From Cycloclasticus sp. (GTDB lineage: Bacteria > Pseudomonadota > Gammaproteobacteria > Methylococcales > Cycloclasticaceae), in assembly GCA_019090295.1 (NCBI GenBank), contig JAHRWG010000118.1:1-5501 (forward strand): a DNA stretch of 5,501 bases. The letters run 5' to 3'. The first letter of the stretch is position 1. Each line of letters starts with the position of its first letter. A program made the position numbers and the translations under genes. This document shows positions 1-5,501 of the stretch, one piece after another. The notes under the pieces are model-generated. The model was given only the letters and a program-made list of their open reading frames with translations, did no database searches and was not told the origin of the DNA.

Positions 1-454
1 CCCATGCAGTGTAACCACGTGCAGCATTGGTCATTCGAATGCTGCCATTTGGGAAAGATGAGCCATCAGGTTCACCCTTTATTAATAAGCTGCCTGTGAA
101 CTCTGTAATGGATGCGCCATCAGGGTTAGTAATAATGAAACCGTCATGCTTTTCGGCAGTGATATTGGTTAGAGGGTAAAAAATATGAGAGAAAAACTTA
201 GCGCCTTTTGCTAATGCCCAATCTTTCATGGCAGCAGCAACAACGTCTGCAGTGTTTGCGTCTAAAGGCTCGCCAGTTTGCATGGTTTTTTTCATGGCTT
301 TAAAGGCGGTTTTAGACAGAGACTCTTCCATGGTCGTTAAGTTGAACACGTCACAACCCCAAATTTCTTTTAAGGGTTTAGTTGGTTCAGTCGCTAACGT
401 TTCACGGTTAGTTATTTGGTAAATCGCTTGTAGGCGTGCTTCATTTCCACTCAT
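1..454 (-). CDS. glnN: Type III glutamine synthetase (GSIII), N-terminal part, truncated by window edge
   Basis: The gene encodes a glutamine synthetase, which makes glutamine from glutamate, ammonia and ATP in the cytoplasm. Only the first 151 codons lie in the window; GSIII proteins are usually around 700 or more residues, so most of the catalytic domain is missing. GSIII-type signatures are visible: IWGCDVFN at residues 31-38, [18 protein letters not shown] at 87-104 and [12 protein letters not shown] at 126-137, followed by ARGYTAW at 145-151. The invariant-looking AEKHD and GEPD blocks separate this from GSI (GlnA) and GSII. The ATG at 454-452 is favoured because an AAGGA Shine-Dalgarno sequence (462-466) sits 7 bases upstream and the protein starts in line with the family. 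Upstream lie a sigma-54 promoter and two NtrC-type sites, so nitrogen-limitation control is inferred. Family assignment is from recalled motifs and I consider it firm; the symbol glnN follows usual GSIII naming. Confidence 0.9.
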   Translation of the reverse strand, partial: MSGNEARLQAIYQITNRETLATEPTKPLKEIWGCDVFNLTTMEESLSKTAFKAMKKTMQTGEPLDANTADVVAAAMKDWALAKGAKFFSHIFYPLTNITAEKHDGFIITNPDGASITEFTGSLLIKGEPDGSSFPNGSIRMTNAARGYTAW

Positions 455-494
455 TTAAACGTCCTTTGGTAAATTAAAAAAATTGTAGAAAACC

Positions 495-538
495 TTTCGA
501 CTAATATCGGCTAAGATGAAAAGACCAATATTAGGAAA
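495..538 (-). repeat. AT-rich hairpin in the glnN 5' leader
   Basis: CTAATAT at 501-507 is the exact reverse complement of ATATTAG at 528-534. The arm is extended outward by TTTC (495-498) against GAAA (535-538), after a 2-base bulge at 499-500. A GG/CC pair also forms inside the stem after one mismatch. The structure lies within the predicted transcript from the sigma-54 promoter, about 28 bases before the glnN Shine-Dalgarno sequence. It is not GC-rich and has no T-tract, so it does not look like a terminator. A role in mRNA stability or translation is possible but unproven. Confidence 0.4.
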
Positions 539-579
539 TGTCGCGTAAGAAACCCTACGCTTAACTGTATAAGTTCATA

Positions 580-595
580 AGCAAAAAATGAGCCA
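580..595 (-). promoter_or_regulatory. Sigma-54 (RpoN) -24/-12 promoter of glnN
   Basis: On the minus strand the sequence TGGCTC-ATTTT-TTGCT matches the RpoN consensus TGGCAC-N5-TTGCW at every defined base but one (T for A in the -24 box). The GG (594-593) and GC (582-581) doublets have the required spacing. Transcription would begin near 569-570, giving a leader of about 115 bases before the glnN ATG. NtrC-like sites about 136 and 155 bases upstream are what a sigma-54 promoter needs, since it depends on an enhancer-bound activator. Confidence 0.82.
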
Positions 596-620
596 ATGAC
601 TATTATTATAAAAAAGGCTT

Positions 621-633
621 ATATCTGTTGATT
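621..633 (-). promoter_or_regulatory. Possible IHF site between sigma-54 promoter and NtrC enhancer
   Basis: On the minus strand AATCAA-CAGA-TAT carries a perfect WATCAA core of the IHF consensus WATCAA-N4-TTR, but two of the last three bases do not match. It lies in AT-rich DNA roughly 50-65 bases upstream of the predicted start, where IHF commonly bends DNA at NtrC-family promoters. The position is suggestive, but the match is weak and such AT-rich matches arise by chance. Confidence 0.25.
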
Positions 634-697
634 TTATCGTTAAAAGCACAATGTAAAGCTAAAATAATAGGGTCATACAGCATAAAAGAATAAATAC

Positions 698-712
698 GCA
701 CCGAAATAGTGC
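698..712. promoter_or_regulatory. NtrC (NRI) binding site, promoter-proximal
   Basis: GCACC-GAAAT-AGTGC fits the NtrC consensus GCACC-N5-GGTGC with one half-site mismatch (A for G). Its centre at 705 is about 136 bases upstream of the predicted glnN start, in the range used by NtrC enhancers. It lies 19 bases centre to centre from a perfect second site, a spacing close to two helical turns that allows side-by-side dimers to interact. Confidence 0.75.
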
Positions 713-716
713 GGGG

Positions 717-731
717 GCACCAAATTGGTGC
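717..731. promoter_or_regulatory. NtrC (NRI) binding site, promoter-distal, perfect dyad
   Basis: GCACC-AAATT-GGTGC is a perfect dyad and an exact match to the NtrC half-sites; read on the minus strand with flanks it is TGCACCAATTTGGTGC. Its centre is about 155 bases upstream of the predicted glnN start. NtrC phosphorylated under nitrogen limitation binds such sites and activates sigma-54 polymerase through looping. The site could also influence the rightward gene at 858, but no sigma-54 promoter is visible on that side. Confidence 0.82.
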
Positions 732-764
732 ATGCTTTATTCTAAAAAATTCATTACGTGATAA

Positions 765-804
765 TACACCTAAACTTTATAACTTAGGGTGCTAAATAGG
801 TGTA
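765..804. repeat. Nested inverted and direct repeats upstream of the small membrane-protein gene
   Basis: TACACCTA (765-772) and TAGGTGTA (797-804) form a perfect 8-base inverted repeat. The right arm overlaps a tandem direct repeat, TAAATAGG at 793-800 and 803-810, with a period of 10 bases, one helical turn. GGTGT (799-803) can alternatively pair with ACACC (813-817), and GGGTG (787-791) with CACCC (814-818). The cluster sits 50-90 bases before the start codon at 858, so it could be an operator or a leader RNA structure. No known regulator is recognised. Confidence 0.4.
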
Positions 805-857
805 AATAGGCGACACCCTATAAAGATTAAACACCGGTATACCAACAGGAGAATAAA

Positions 858-1211
858 ATGAATGAAAAAGGACTGATTAAGAAAGATAGCAGTGAGGGGG
901 CGGCGAAGATTATTTATATTCTATATTTGGTCAGTACGGTATTCGGTATAACTGGCATCATCGGGCTAGTGATGGCCTATATGAACAGGGGTGATGCTCC
1001 AGAGTGGTTAGAAAGCCATTATCAATTCCAGATACGAACCTTTTGGATAGGCACGCTGTATATGCTAGCGGGCTTTATACTGACATTTATTCTAATTGGC
1101 TACTTGGTATTTTTATTTGCGCTTATTTGGTTAATTGTACGTTGTGTTAAAGGTATAAAGTTAGTCGATAACAAAGAGGCTCACCCAGACCCAGAAAGCT
1201 GGATGTTTTAA
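858..1211 (+). CDS. Small DUF4870-like integral membrane protein, function unknown
   Basis: The 117-residue protein has a short polar N-terminus and then hydrophobic stretches at about 18-42 and 62-94. The second is long enough for two tightly connected helices, so three membrane passes are likely. Between them lies a conserved-looking loop, NRGDAPEWLESHYQFQIRTF (43-62). The pattern of a helix, a loop ending in SHYxFQIRTFW, more helices and a basic RCVKG end resembles the DUF4870/Tic20-like small membrane proteins common in Pseudomonas relatives. The C-terminal HPDPESWMF (109-117) resembles the ends of those relatives. The start is supported by AGGAG at 847-851, 6 bases before ATG. It is transcribed alone, divergent from glnN and convergent with the acyltransferase gene, whose stop lies 19 bases beyond its own. 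Biochemical function is unknown; the family call rests on recall, without a search. Confidence 0.82.
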   Translation: MNEKGLIKKDSSEGAAKIIYILYLVSTVFGITGIIGLVMAYMNRGDAPEWLESHYQFQIRTFWIGTLYMLAGFILTFILIGYLVFLFALIWLIVRCVKGIKLVDNKEAHPDPESWMF

Positions 1212-1230
1212 TCGCTGTCGCCTTGGTTGG

Positions 1231-1977
1231 TTAAGTTGACGGACTGATAATACGCATTTGCTCCTCTATCCACTGTTCCGTTTGTTCGTTGAGCTCCCGC
1301 GTGGATAAGTCTTGGCTGTTGATCATTTCACCAATGCGTACTTGAATGGTGCCAGGGTACTTTATAAAGGCATTTTTTCGCCAGTACTCACCTGCGTTAT
1401 GGGCTACTGGAATCACAGGGTAACCAGACTTTTTAGCCAGCATTGCACCTCCGGCCATATACTTTCTTTTTTCACCGGGTGCGGTACGGGTACCCTCGGG
1501 AAATATAACCACCCAGCGGCCTGTTTTTAAACGTTCAATACCTTGTTTAACAATTTGCTTAAAGGCGCGCGATTTTTGTGAGCGATCGATAGCAATCGGT
1601 TGAGTGAGTGCTAGTGCCCAGCCAAATAAAGGAATCCACAATAATTCACGCTTAAGAACCCAGCACTGTTCAGGGAAAATGACTTGAAGTGCAAAGGTTT
1701 CCCAGGCAGATTGGTGTTTGCAAAAGATAATGCCATTGCCTTTAATGTGCTCAGTTCCGCTAACTTCAAAGTCGAGCTTGCAGATGACTTTAAGTGCCTT
1801 GATAACCAGCTTAGCCCAACGGCTGGCGATGCGGTATCGTATCTGATAGGAAAAGGGAAAGGATAGCAGTACCAGAGGTGCAAAGATAAAAAGGCTAATG
1901 ACTTGGAAGCTAAAGAATATAACCGAGCGAAAACCCAGGATAAAAAGCTTAGCTGAGGATATTTTTTGTGGCGTCAT
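1231..1977 (-). CDS. plsC: 1-acyl-sn-glycerol-3-phosphate / lysophospholipid acyltransferase, PlsC family
   Basis: This inner-membrane acyltransferase would transfer an acyl chain to lysophosphatidic acid or a related lysophospholipid. From the ATG start the protein has 248 residues, with a hydrophobic N-terminal anchor at about 11-40. Acyltransferase motif I is KHQSAWE (87-93), where the usual HX4D is HX4E. FPEGTR (159-164) is motif III, and VIPVAHNAG farther on is the last conserved block. The family's usual length is about 240-260. The reading frame also offers a TTG at 1989 (252 residues), but it has no Shine-Dalgarno sequence. I prefer the ATG at 1977-1975, which overlaps the end of gmhB by 29 bases and is probably translationally coupled. 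It is the last gene of the glyQ-glyS-gmhB operon; Pseudomonas has a related gene at this position. The exact acceptor cannot be told from sequence, so plsC is a family-level symbol. No clear terminator follows the stop. Confidence 0.88.
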   Translation of the reverse strand: MTPQKISSAKLFILGFRSVIFFSFQVISLFIFAPLVLLSFPFSYQIRYRIASRWAKLVIKALKVICKLDFEVSGTEHIKGNGIIFCKHQSAWETFALQVIFPEQCWVLKRELLWIPLFGWALALTQPIAIDRSQKSRAFKQIVKQGIERLKTGRWVVIFPEGTRTAPGEKRKYMAGGAMLAKKSGYPVIPVAHNAGEYWRKNAFIKYPGTIQVRIGEMINSQDLSTRELNEQTEQWIEEQMRIISPST

Positions 1978-2479
1978 AGAGGGTCTCAAAAATAGGGTAG
2001 GGTAATGTAGGGTTTTGTTGCCGAGTTTTTTGGCCTTTACCGGTCAAGACGAGCAGGCCCGTTGCGCCCACTTGATCTGCTGCCTGCAAGTCACGCAGGC
2101 TATCGCCGATAACGATGGCCTGTGTTAGGTCTATTTGATGATCTTCCGCGAGCATTTTTAATAGGCCCGCTTTTGGCTTACGGCAGGTGCAATTGTCTTC
2201 GGGTGTATGTGGGCAATAGGCGATGTCGCTAATCAGCCCACCTGCTTCATTCACCAAATGACACATTTTATAGTGCATGGCTTCAAGTGTTTGCAGGCTA
2301 AAAAACCCACGGCCAATACCCGATTGGTTGGTGGCAACAAACACGCGGTATCCAGCCTGGTGCAATTGGCTAATGGCCTGAATGCTGCTGTCGATGGCGA
2401 TCCACTCATCAACACTTTTGACATAGGCATCGCTATCAAGGTTGATCACCCCGTCACGATCAAGAATAATATCTCGCAT
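1949..2479 (-). CDS. gmhB: D-glycero-D-manno-heptose-1,7-bisphosphate 7-phosphatase
   Basis: This cytoplasmic HAD-superfamily phosphatase removes the 7-phosphate of heptose bisphosphate in the ADP-heptose route to LPS inner core. All HAD motifs are present: LDRDGVIN at 6-13 with nucleophile Asp7 and acid/base Asp9, the ATNQSG motif at 49-54 (Thr50), the lysine in RKPKAG (100-105), and GDSLRD at 125-130 with Asp126 and Asp130. The GmhB zinc site is intact: Cys89, His91, Cys97 and Cys99. The 176-residue length is normal for the family (about 180). The ATG lies 11 bases after the glyS stop with only a weak purine-rich stretch before it, so coupling to glyS translation is likely. It overlaps the acyltransferase gene downstream. 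A HisB-type histidinol phosphatase is the nearest alternative, but the gene context and zinc loop favour GmhB. Confidence 0.93.
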   Translation of the reverse strand: MRDIILDRDGVINLDSDAYVKSVDEWIAIDSSIQAISQLHQAGYRVFVATNQSGIGRGFFSLQTLEAMHYKMCHLVNEAGGLISDIAYCPHTPEDNCTCRKPKAGLLKMLAEDHQIDLTQAIVIGDSLRDLQAADQVGATGLLVLTGKGQKTRQQNPTLPYPIFETLYDATKNILS

Positions 2480-2490
2480 GCTGTGTCGCT

Positions 2491-4557
2491 CTAAAGTATT
2501 GAAATATTGGCTATTTTAATAAAATTAGCATGGATCTTAGCTAACAGACCTAGGCGCGTATGCTTAAGGTTTTCATCGTCGGCCATAATAAAGACATGTT
2601 CAAAAAACTCATCAATAGGGCTTTTAAGCGACGATAATAATTTTAAGGCGACAATGTATTGGTGTTGCTCAATAAGCGGGCTTACTTGGCTTTCAATGCT
2701 TTGTAACTGCTGATGCAGCGCGAGCTCTTGGCTATCTTGTAATAAGCTGGCTTGGAACAAGCTGGCAACGTCATCGGGGGCTTTTTTCAGTAGGTTTTGA
2801 ATACGCTTATTAGCGGCTGCCAAGCTGGTGGCTTCATCCAGTGCCGAAAATTCTTTCACCGCAAAAAGTCGGTTCATAAAATCAACCGGTTGCGGGCAAT
2901 TAACGCTGGCAACGGCGGCAAATTGCTCGGCGGTATAGCCTTGCGCTAAACAATAACCCTTTAGGCGATCAATCATAAAGTTAAAGACCAGTTCGCTGGT
3001 TTTATCAGTATCAAAATCGTGGCTAAATTGTGTGCAAGATAGGCTGATCAACTGCTTAAGATCAAGGGGCAGTTTGTTCTCAATAATAATGCGTAAAATA
3101 CCTAGCGCGGCTCGGCGTAACGCAAAGGGGTCTTTATCGCCCGTCGGCAATAGGCCTACGCTGAAAATCCCAACCAAGGTATCGAGCTTATCGCAGAGCG
3201 CAAGGACTTGGCCGGTTTCGCTAGTGGGTAAGGCACCGCCCGATTGTTTGGGGAGGTATTGTTGTTCTAGTGCGTTAGCAACCTCAAGCTTTTCGCCATT
3301 ATCGGTGGCGTAGTAACGGCCAATCACGCCTTGTAAGCTGGCAAACTCACCAACCATATCGGTCACTAGGTCAGTTTTGCTAAGTAATGCGGCGCGTGAA
3401 GCCAGTGCGCTATCAAAACCCAGTTGCTGCGCGAGTGTCGATGATAATTTTTCAACTCGACGTGTTTTCTCGCCAACCGAGCCAAGTTTGTGTTGAAACA
3501 CCACATTATCTAAGCTGCTAACACGGTCGGCTAGGCTAATTTTAAGGTCCTGCTGCCAGAAAAACTCGGCATCGGCTAAGCGAGGGCTAATAACGCGCTC
3601 GTTACCGTGACTAACCGAGGCTGGGTTACTGCTTTGAATATTACTGATGGTAATAAAGTGAGGCAGCAAGGCTCCTTTATCATCCAATACAGGGAAGTAT
3701 TTCTGGTTAATTTGCATGGTGGTGATGAGAACTTCCTTCGGTAAACTAAGGAAGTGTGCATCAAAATTACCAGTAACTGCCACAGGGTATTCAACCAATG
3801 CGGTAATTTCATCGAGCAAACTTGGGTCGATATGAGCAACCCCGCCAACCGCAGTAGCAGCGGCAATAGCTTGGTCTTTAATCATCGCTTTGCGCTGCTC
3901 GACATCGGCAATAACATAGGCTTCTTCTAGCTGCTGGCAATAACTGCTAGGGCTGTTGATGGTGATATTATCGGGCGCGTGAAAGCGGTGGCCAAATGAT
4001 TGGTTTGAACTGGTCACCTCTAAAAAGGTGCTGTTAATAACCGTTTCGCCAAGCATTAATACGGCGCTGTGTACGGGGCGAACAAAGGCGGCATTAGAGC
4101 TGCCCCAGCGCATTCGTTTAGCAATCGGTAAACGGCTCAATGATGTTTCAATAATGCCAGAAATAAGGCTGCTTGTTGCTTGGCCTTGTTCTAATTTGTT
4201 ATAGGAAAGCCACTCACCCTTGTCTGTTTTTAGGGTACCAAGTTGATCAAATTCTGCGCCACAGCCACGAGCAAAACCCAAGGCAGCCTTACTAGGGTTA
4301 CCCTCATTATCGTAAGCGGCAGCCATGGCAGGGCCTCGTTTTTCAACCACCACATCGGCTTGCGCGGTTTGTAGTGCTTCAATATGAAGGGTTAAACGGC
4401 GCGGAGTGGCGTAGCTATGGCATTGGCCGTAGCTAAGGTTGGCCTCGTCTAAACCGGCGGTGACACCTTTTAATAAGTGATCGCGCAGGGTGTTCAAGGT
4501 CATCGGTGGCAATTCTTCACAGCCAAGTTCAAATAATAAGTCTGCAGTCTTGCTCAT
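2491..4557 (-). CDS. glyS: Glycine--tRNA ligase, beta subunit
   Basis: This is the beta chain of the bacterial alpha2beta2 glycyl-tRNA synthetase; it carries tRNA recognition while the alpha chain holds the aminoacylation core. The protein has 688 residues, essentially the same as E. coli GlyS (689). The N-terminus has the family signature [12 protein letters not shown] (7-18), with KRMRWG near 150. An HD-like domain includes [18 protein letters not shown] near 395-410 and [14 protein letters not shown] near 470-485. The C-terminal DALR-like anticodon-binding region includes [10 protein letters not shown] near 585 and [11 protein letters not shown] near 650, ending in the usual IANISIL. The ATG overlaps the glyQ stop as ATGA (4554-4557), and GAGG (4565-4568) inside glyQ is a Shine-Dalgarno sequence 7 bases upstream. 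This implies coupled translation and balanced subunits. No frameshift or missing block was noticed. Confidence 0.98.
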   Translation of the reverse strand: MSKTADLLFELGCEELPPMTLNTLRDHLLKGVTAGLDEANLSYGQCHSYATPRRLTLHIEALQTAQADVVVEKRGPAMAAAYDNEGNPSKAALGFARGCGAEFDQLGTLKTDKGEWLSYNKLEQGQATSSLISGIIETSLSRLPIAKRMRWGSSNAAFVRPVHSAVLMLGETVINSTFLEVTSSNQSFGHRFHAPDNITINSPSSYCQQLEEAYVIADVEQRKAMIKDQAIAAATAVGGVAHIDPSLLDEITALVEYPVAVTGNFDAHFLSLPKEVLITTMQINQKYFPVLDDKGALLPHFITISNIQSSNPASVSHGNERVISPRLADAEFFWQQDLKISLADRVSSLDNVVFQHKLGSVGEKTRRVEKLSSTLAQQLGFDSALASRAALLSKTDLVTDMVGEFASLQGVIGRYYATDNGEKLEVANALEQQYLPKQSGGALPTSETGQVLALCDKLDTLVGIFSVGLLPTGDKDPFALRRAALGILRIIIENKLPLDLKQLISLSCTQFSHDFDTDKTSELVFNFMIDRLKGYCLAQGYTAEQFAAVASVNCPQPVDFMNRLFAVKEFSALDEATSLAAANKRIQNLLKKAPDDVASLFQASLLQDSQELALHQQLQSIESQVSPLIEQHQYIVALKLLSSLKSPIDEFFEHVFIMADDENLKHTRLGLLAKIHANFIKIANISIL

Positions 4558-5474
4558 GATGAGGCCTCGGTATTTTTTAACATGGGGAAGCCGAGTGCCT
4601 CACGAGAGGCGTAATAGGTTTCAGCCACCATTTTAGATAAGCTACGAACGCGTAAAATAAAACGCTGCCTTTCGGTCACCGAAATAGCATGTCGTGCATC
4701 AAGTAAGTTAAAGGTGTGAGAGGCTTTTAAGACCTGTTCGTAAGCCGGTAGCGCTAAGCTTTTTTCAATTAGCAAATTACACGCCGCTTCGCATTGATTG
4801 AATTGCTCAAATAAGGACTCGGTGTCAGCGTGTTCAAAGTTATACGTCGACATTTCCACTTCATTTTGATGAAACACGTCGCCATAACTTACCGTACCGT
4901 TTTTATTTTTGGTCCACACAAGATCATAAACGCTTTCAACGCCTTGAATGTACATGGCAATTCGCTCAAGCCCGTAGGTTATTTCACCACTCACTGGGCG
5001 GCAATCTAGCCCGCCAACTTGTTGGAAATAGGTGAACTGAGTCACTTCCATGCCATTTAGCCAAACTTCCCAGCCTAAGCCCCATGCGCCAAGGGTTGGC
5101 GATTCCCAGTTATCTTCAACAAAGCGGATATCGTGTTCCAACATGTCTAAGCCCAAGTGCTTTAAGGAACCAAGGTATAGATCTTGGATATCAATCGGTG
5201 ATGGTTTGATCAGCACCTGAAATTGATAATAGTGCTGTAAGCGATTTGGGTTTTCACCATAACGGCCATCGGTTGGACGGCGTGACGGTTGAACATAAGC
5301 AGTCGCCCAAGGCTCAGGGCCTATGGCCCGTAAAAATGTTGCTGGGTGAAAGGTACCAGCGCCAACTTCAAGGTCTAAAGGCTGGAGGATAACGCACCCT
5401 TGGTTAGCCCAGTATTCTTGCAATGCAAGGATAAGGCCTTGGAATGTCTGGAGGTCATGCTTAGATTTGTTCAC
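4554..5474 (-). CDS. glyQ: Glycine--tRNA ligase, alpha subunit
   Basis: This is the catalytic alpha chain of the alpha2beta2 glycyl-tRNA synthetase, which activates glycine with ATP and charges tRNA-Gly. The 306 residues match the usual size (about 300-315). Conserved blocks of the class II core are intact: TFQGLI (10-15), [14 protein letters not shown] (31-44), [16 protein letters not shown] (65-80, motif 2 region), [16 protein letters not shown] (121-136), and GEITYGLER (163-171, motif 3 region). The C-terminal [14 protein letters not shown] and [12 protein letters not shown] are also typical. The start is a GTG at 5474-5472, with no evident Shine-Dalgarno sequence before it. The frame stays open to the window edge, but no ATG, GTG or TTG occurs in that extension within the window, and the N-terminal length agrees with E. 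coli and Pseudomonas proteins. It is the first visible gene of the glyQ-glyS-gmhB-plsC operon; the operon promoter is probably beyond the right edge or within the last bases. Confidence 0.97.
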   Translation of the reverse strand: MNKSKHDLQTFQGLILALQEYWANQGCVILQPLDLEVGAGTFHPATFLRAIGPEPWATAYVQPSRRPTDGRYGENPNRLQHYYQFQVLIKPSPIDIQDLYLGSLKHLGLDMLEHDIRFVEDNWESPTLGAWGLGWEVWLNGMEVTQFTYFQQVGGLDCRPVSGEITYGLERIAMYIQGVESVYDLVWTKNKNGTVSYGDVFHQNEVEMSTYNFEHADTESLFEQFNQCEAACNLLIEKSLALPAYEQVLKASHTFNLLDARHAISVTERQRFILRVRSLSKMVAETYYASREALGFPMLKNTEASS

Positions 5475-5501
5475 GAGAAAATTGAGAGTTATTAAAATGA
5501 A

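Larger units (their letters stand above)
455..857. other. Divergent intergenic region between glnN and the small membrane-protein gene
   Basis: About 400 noncoding bases separate two divergent start codons. The left two thirds appear to serve glnN: leader hairpin (495-538), sigma-54 promoter (580-595), possible IHF site (621-633) and two NtrC-like sites (698-731). The right third (765-843) has inverted and direct repeats, the perfect 8-base palindrome GGTATACC at 836-843, and then the AGGAG ribosome binding site (847-851) of the rightward gene. I see no convincing open reading frame, tRNA or intrinsic terminator here. Confidence 0.8.

Noticed and set aside
228..422. Rightward 64-codon open frame inside the start of glnN
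   Set aside because: It is antisense to the well-supported GSIII coding frame, has no ribosome binding site and its translation resembles no family.
543..560. GCGTA/TACGC inverted repeat near the predicted glnN transcription start
   Set aside because: The stem has only 5 pairs with an 8-base loop, which is expected by chance in a region this size.
726..745. Sigma-54 promoter on the plus strand beginning at the TGG of the distal NtrC dyad
   Set aside because: The required GC doublet at the -12 position is absent, so the match is only to the dyad itself.
737..765. Sigma-70 promoter for the rightward gene, with GATAAT at 760-765 as -10
   Set aside because: The -10 matches five of six bases, but no acceptable -35 lies at 16-18 bases spacing (TTATTC at 737-742 is poor), and such AT-rich matches are frequent here.
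1190..1260. Bidirectional terminator between the convergent genes
   Set aside because: I found no GC-rich stem followed by a T-tract on either strand; only weak 3-5 base pairings are present in the 19-base gap and its edges.
3576..3866. 96-codon open frame on the minus strand inside glyS
   Set aside because: It is a shadow in another frame of glyS, whose own frame is intact with conserved motifs throughout.

Overview
The window comes from a gammaproteobacterium of moderate GC, most likely marine and in the broad Pseudomonadales/Cellvibrionales area. I infer this from two things: the heterotetrameric glycyl-tRNA synthetase, and the gene order glyQ-glyS-gmhB-lysophospholipid acyltransferase. 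That order is the one found beside the dnaA/gyrB replication-origin region in Pseudomonas. Placement near oriC is an inference only, since no dnaA, gyrB or DnaA-box cluster is visible here.

Layout, left to right. (1) The first 454 bases are the N-terminal 151 codons of a leftward glnN gene, a type III glutamine synthetase that runs off the left edge. (2) About 400 noncoding bases follow (455-857). They hold a complete nitrogen-control promoter pointing into glnN: a sigma-54 -24/-12 element at 580-595, a possible IHF site, and two tandem NtrC-type sites at 698-712 and 717-731. The glnN leader also contains an AT-rich hairpin. The right part of the gap holds inverted and direct repeats in front of the next gene. 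(3) A rightward gene (858-1211) encodes a 117-residue membrane protein of the DUF4870-like type. (4) It converges, with a 19-base gap, on the end of a leftward four-gene operon filling the rest of the window: glyQ (GTG start), glyS, gmhB and a PlsC-family acyltransferase. These genes overlap or nearly touch: 4 bases glyQ/glyS, an 11-base gap glyS/gmhB, and about 29 bases gmhB/plsC.

The operon combines translation (charging tRNA-Gly) with envelope biogenesis (heptose for LPS core, and acyl transfer to lysophospholipid). The glnN part is a separate nitrogen-assimilation unit. The most interesting point is that the unusual GSIII gene carries what looks like a textbook NtrC/sigma-54 enhancer-promoter arrangement, normally associated with the type I gene glnA. 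I saw no mobile element, CRISPR array, RNA gene or clearly new system.
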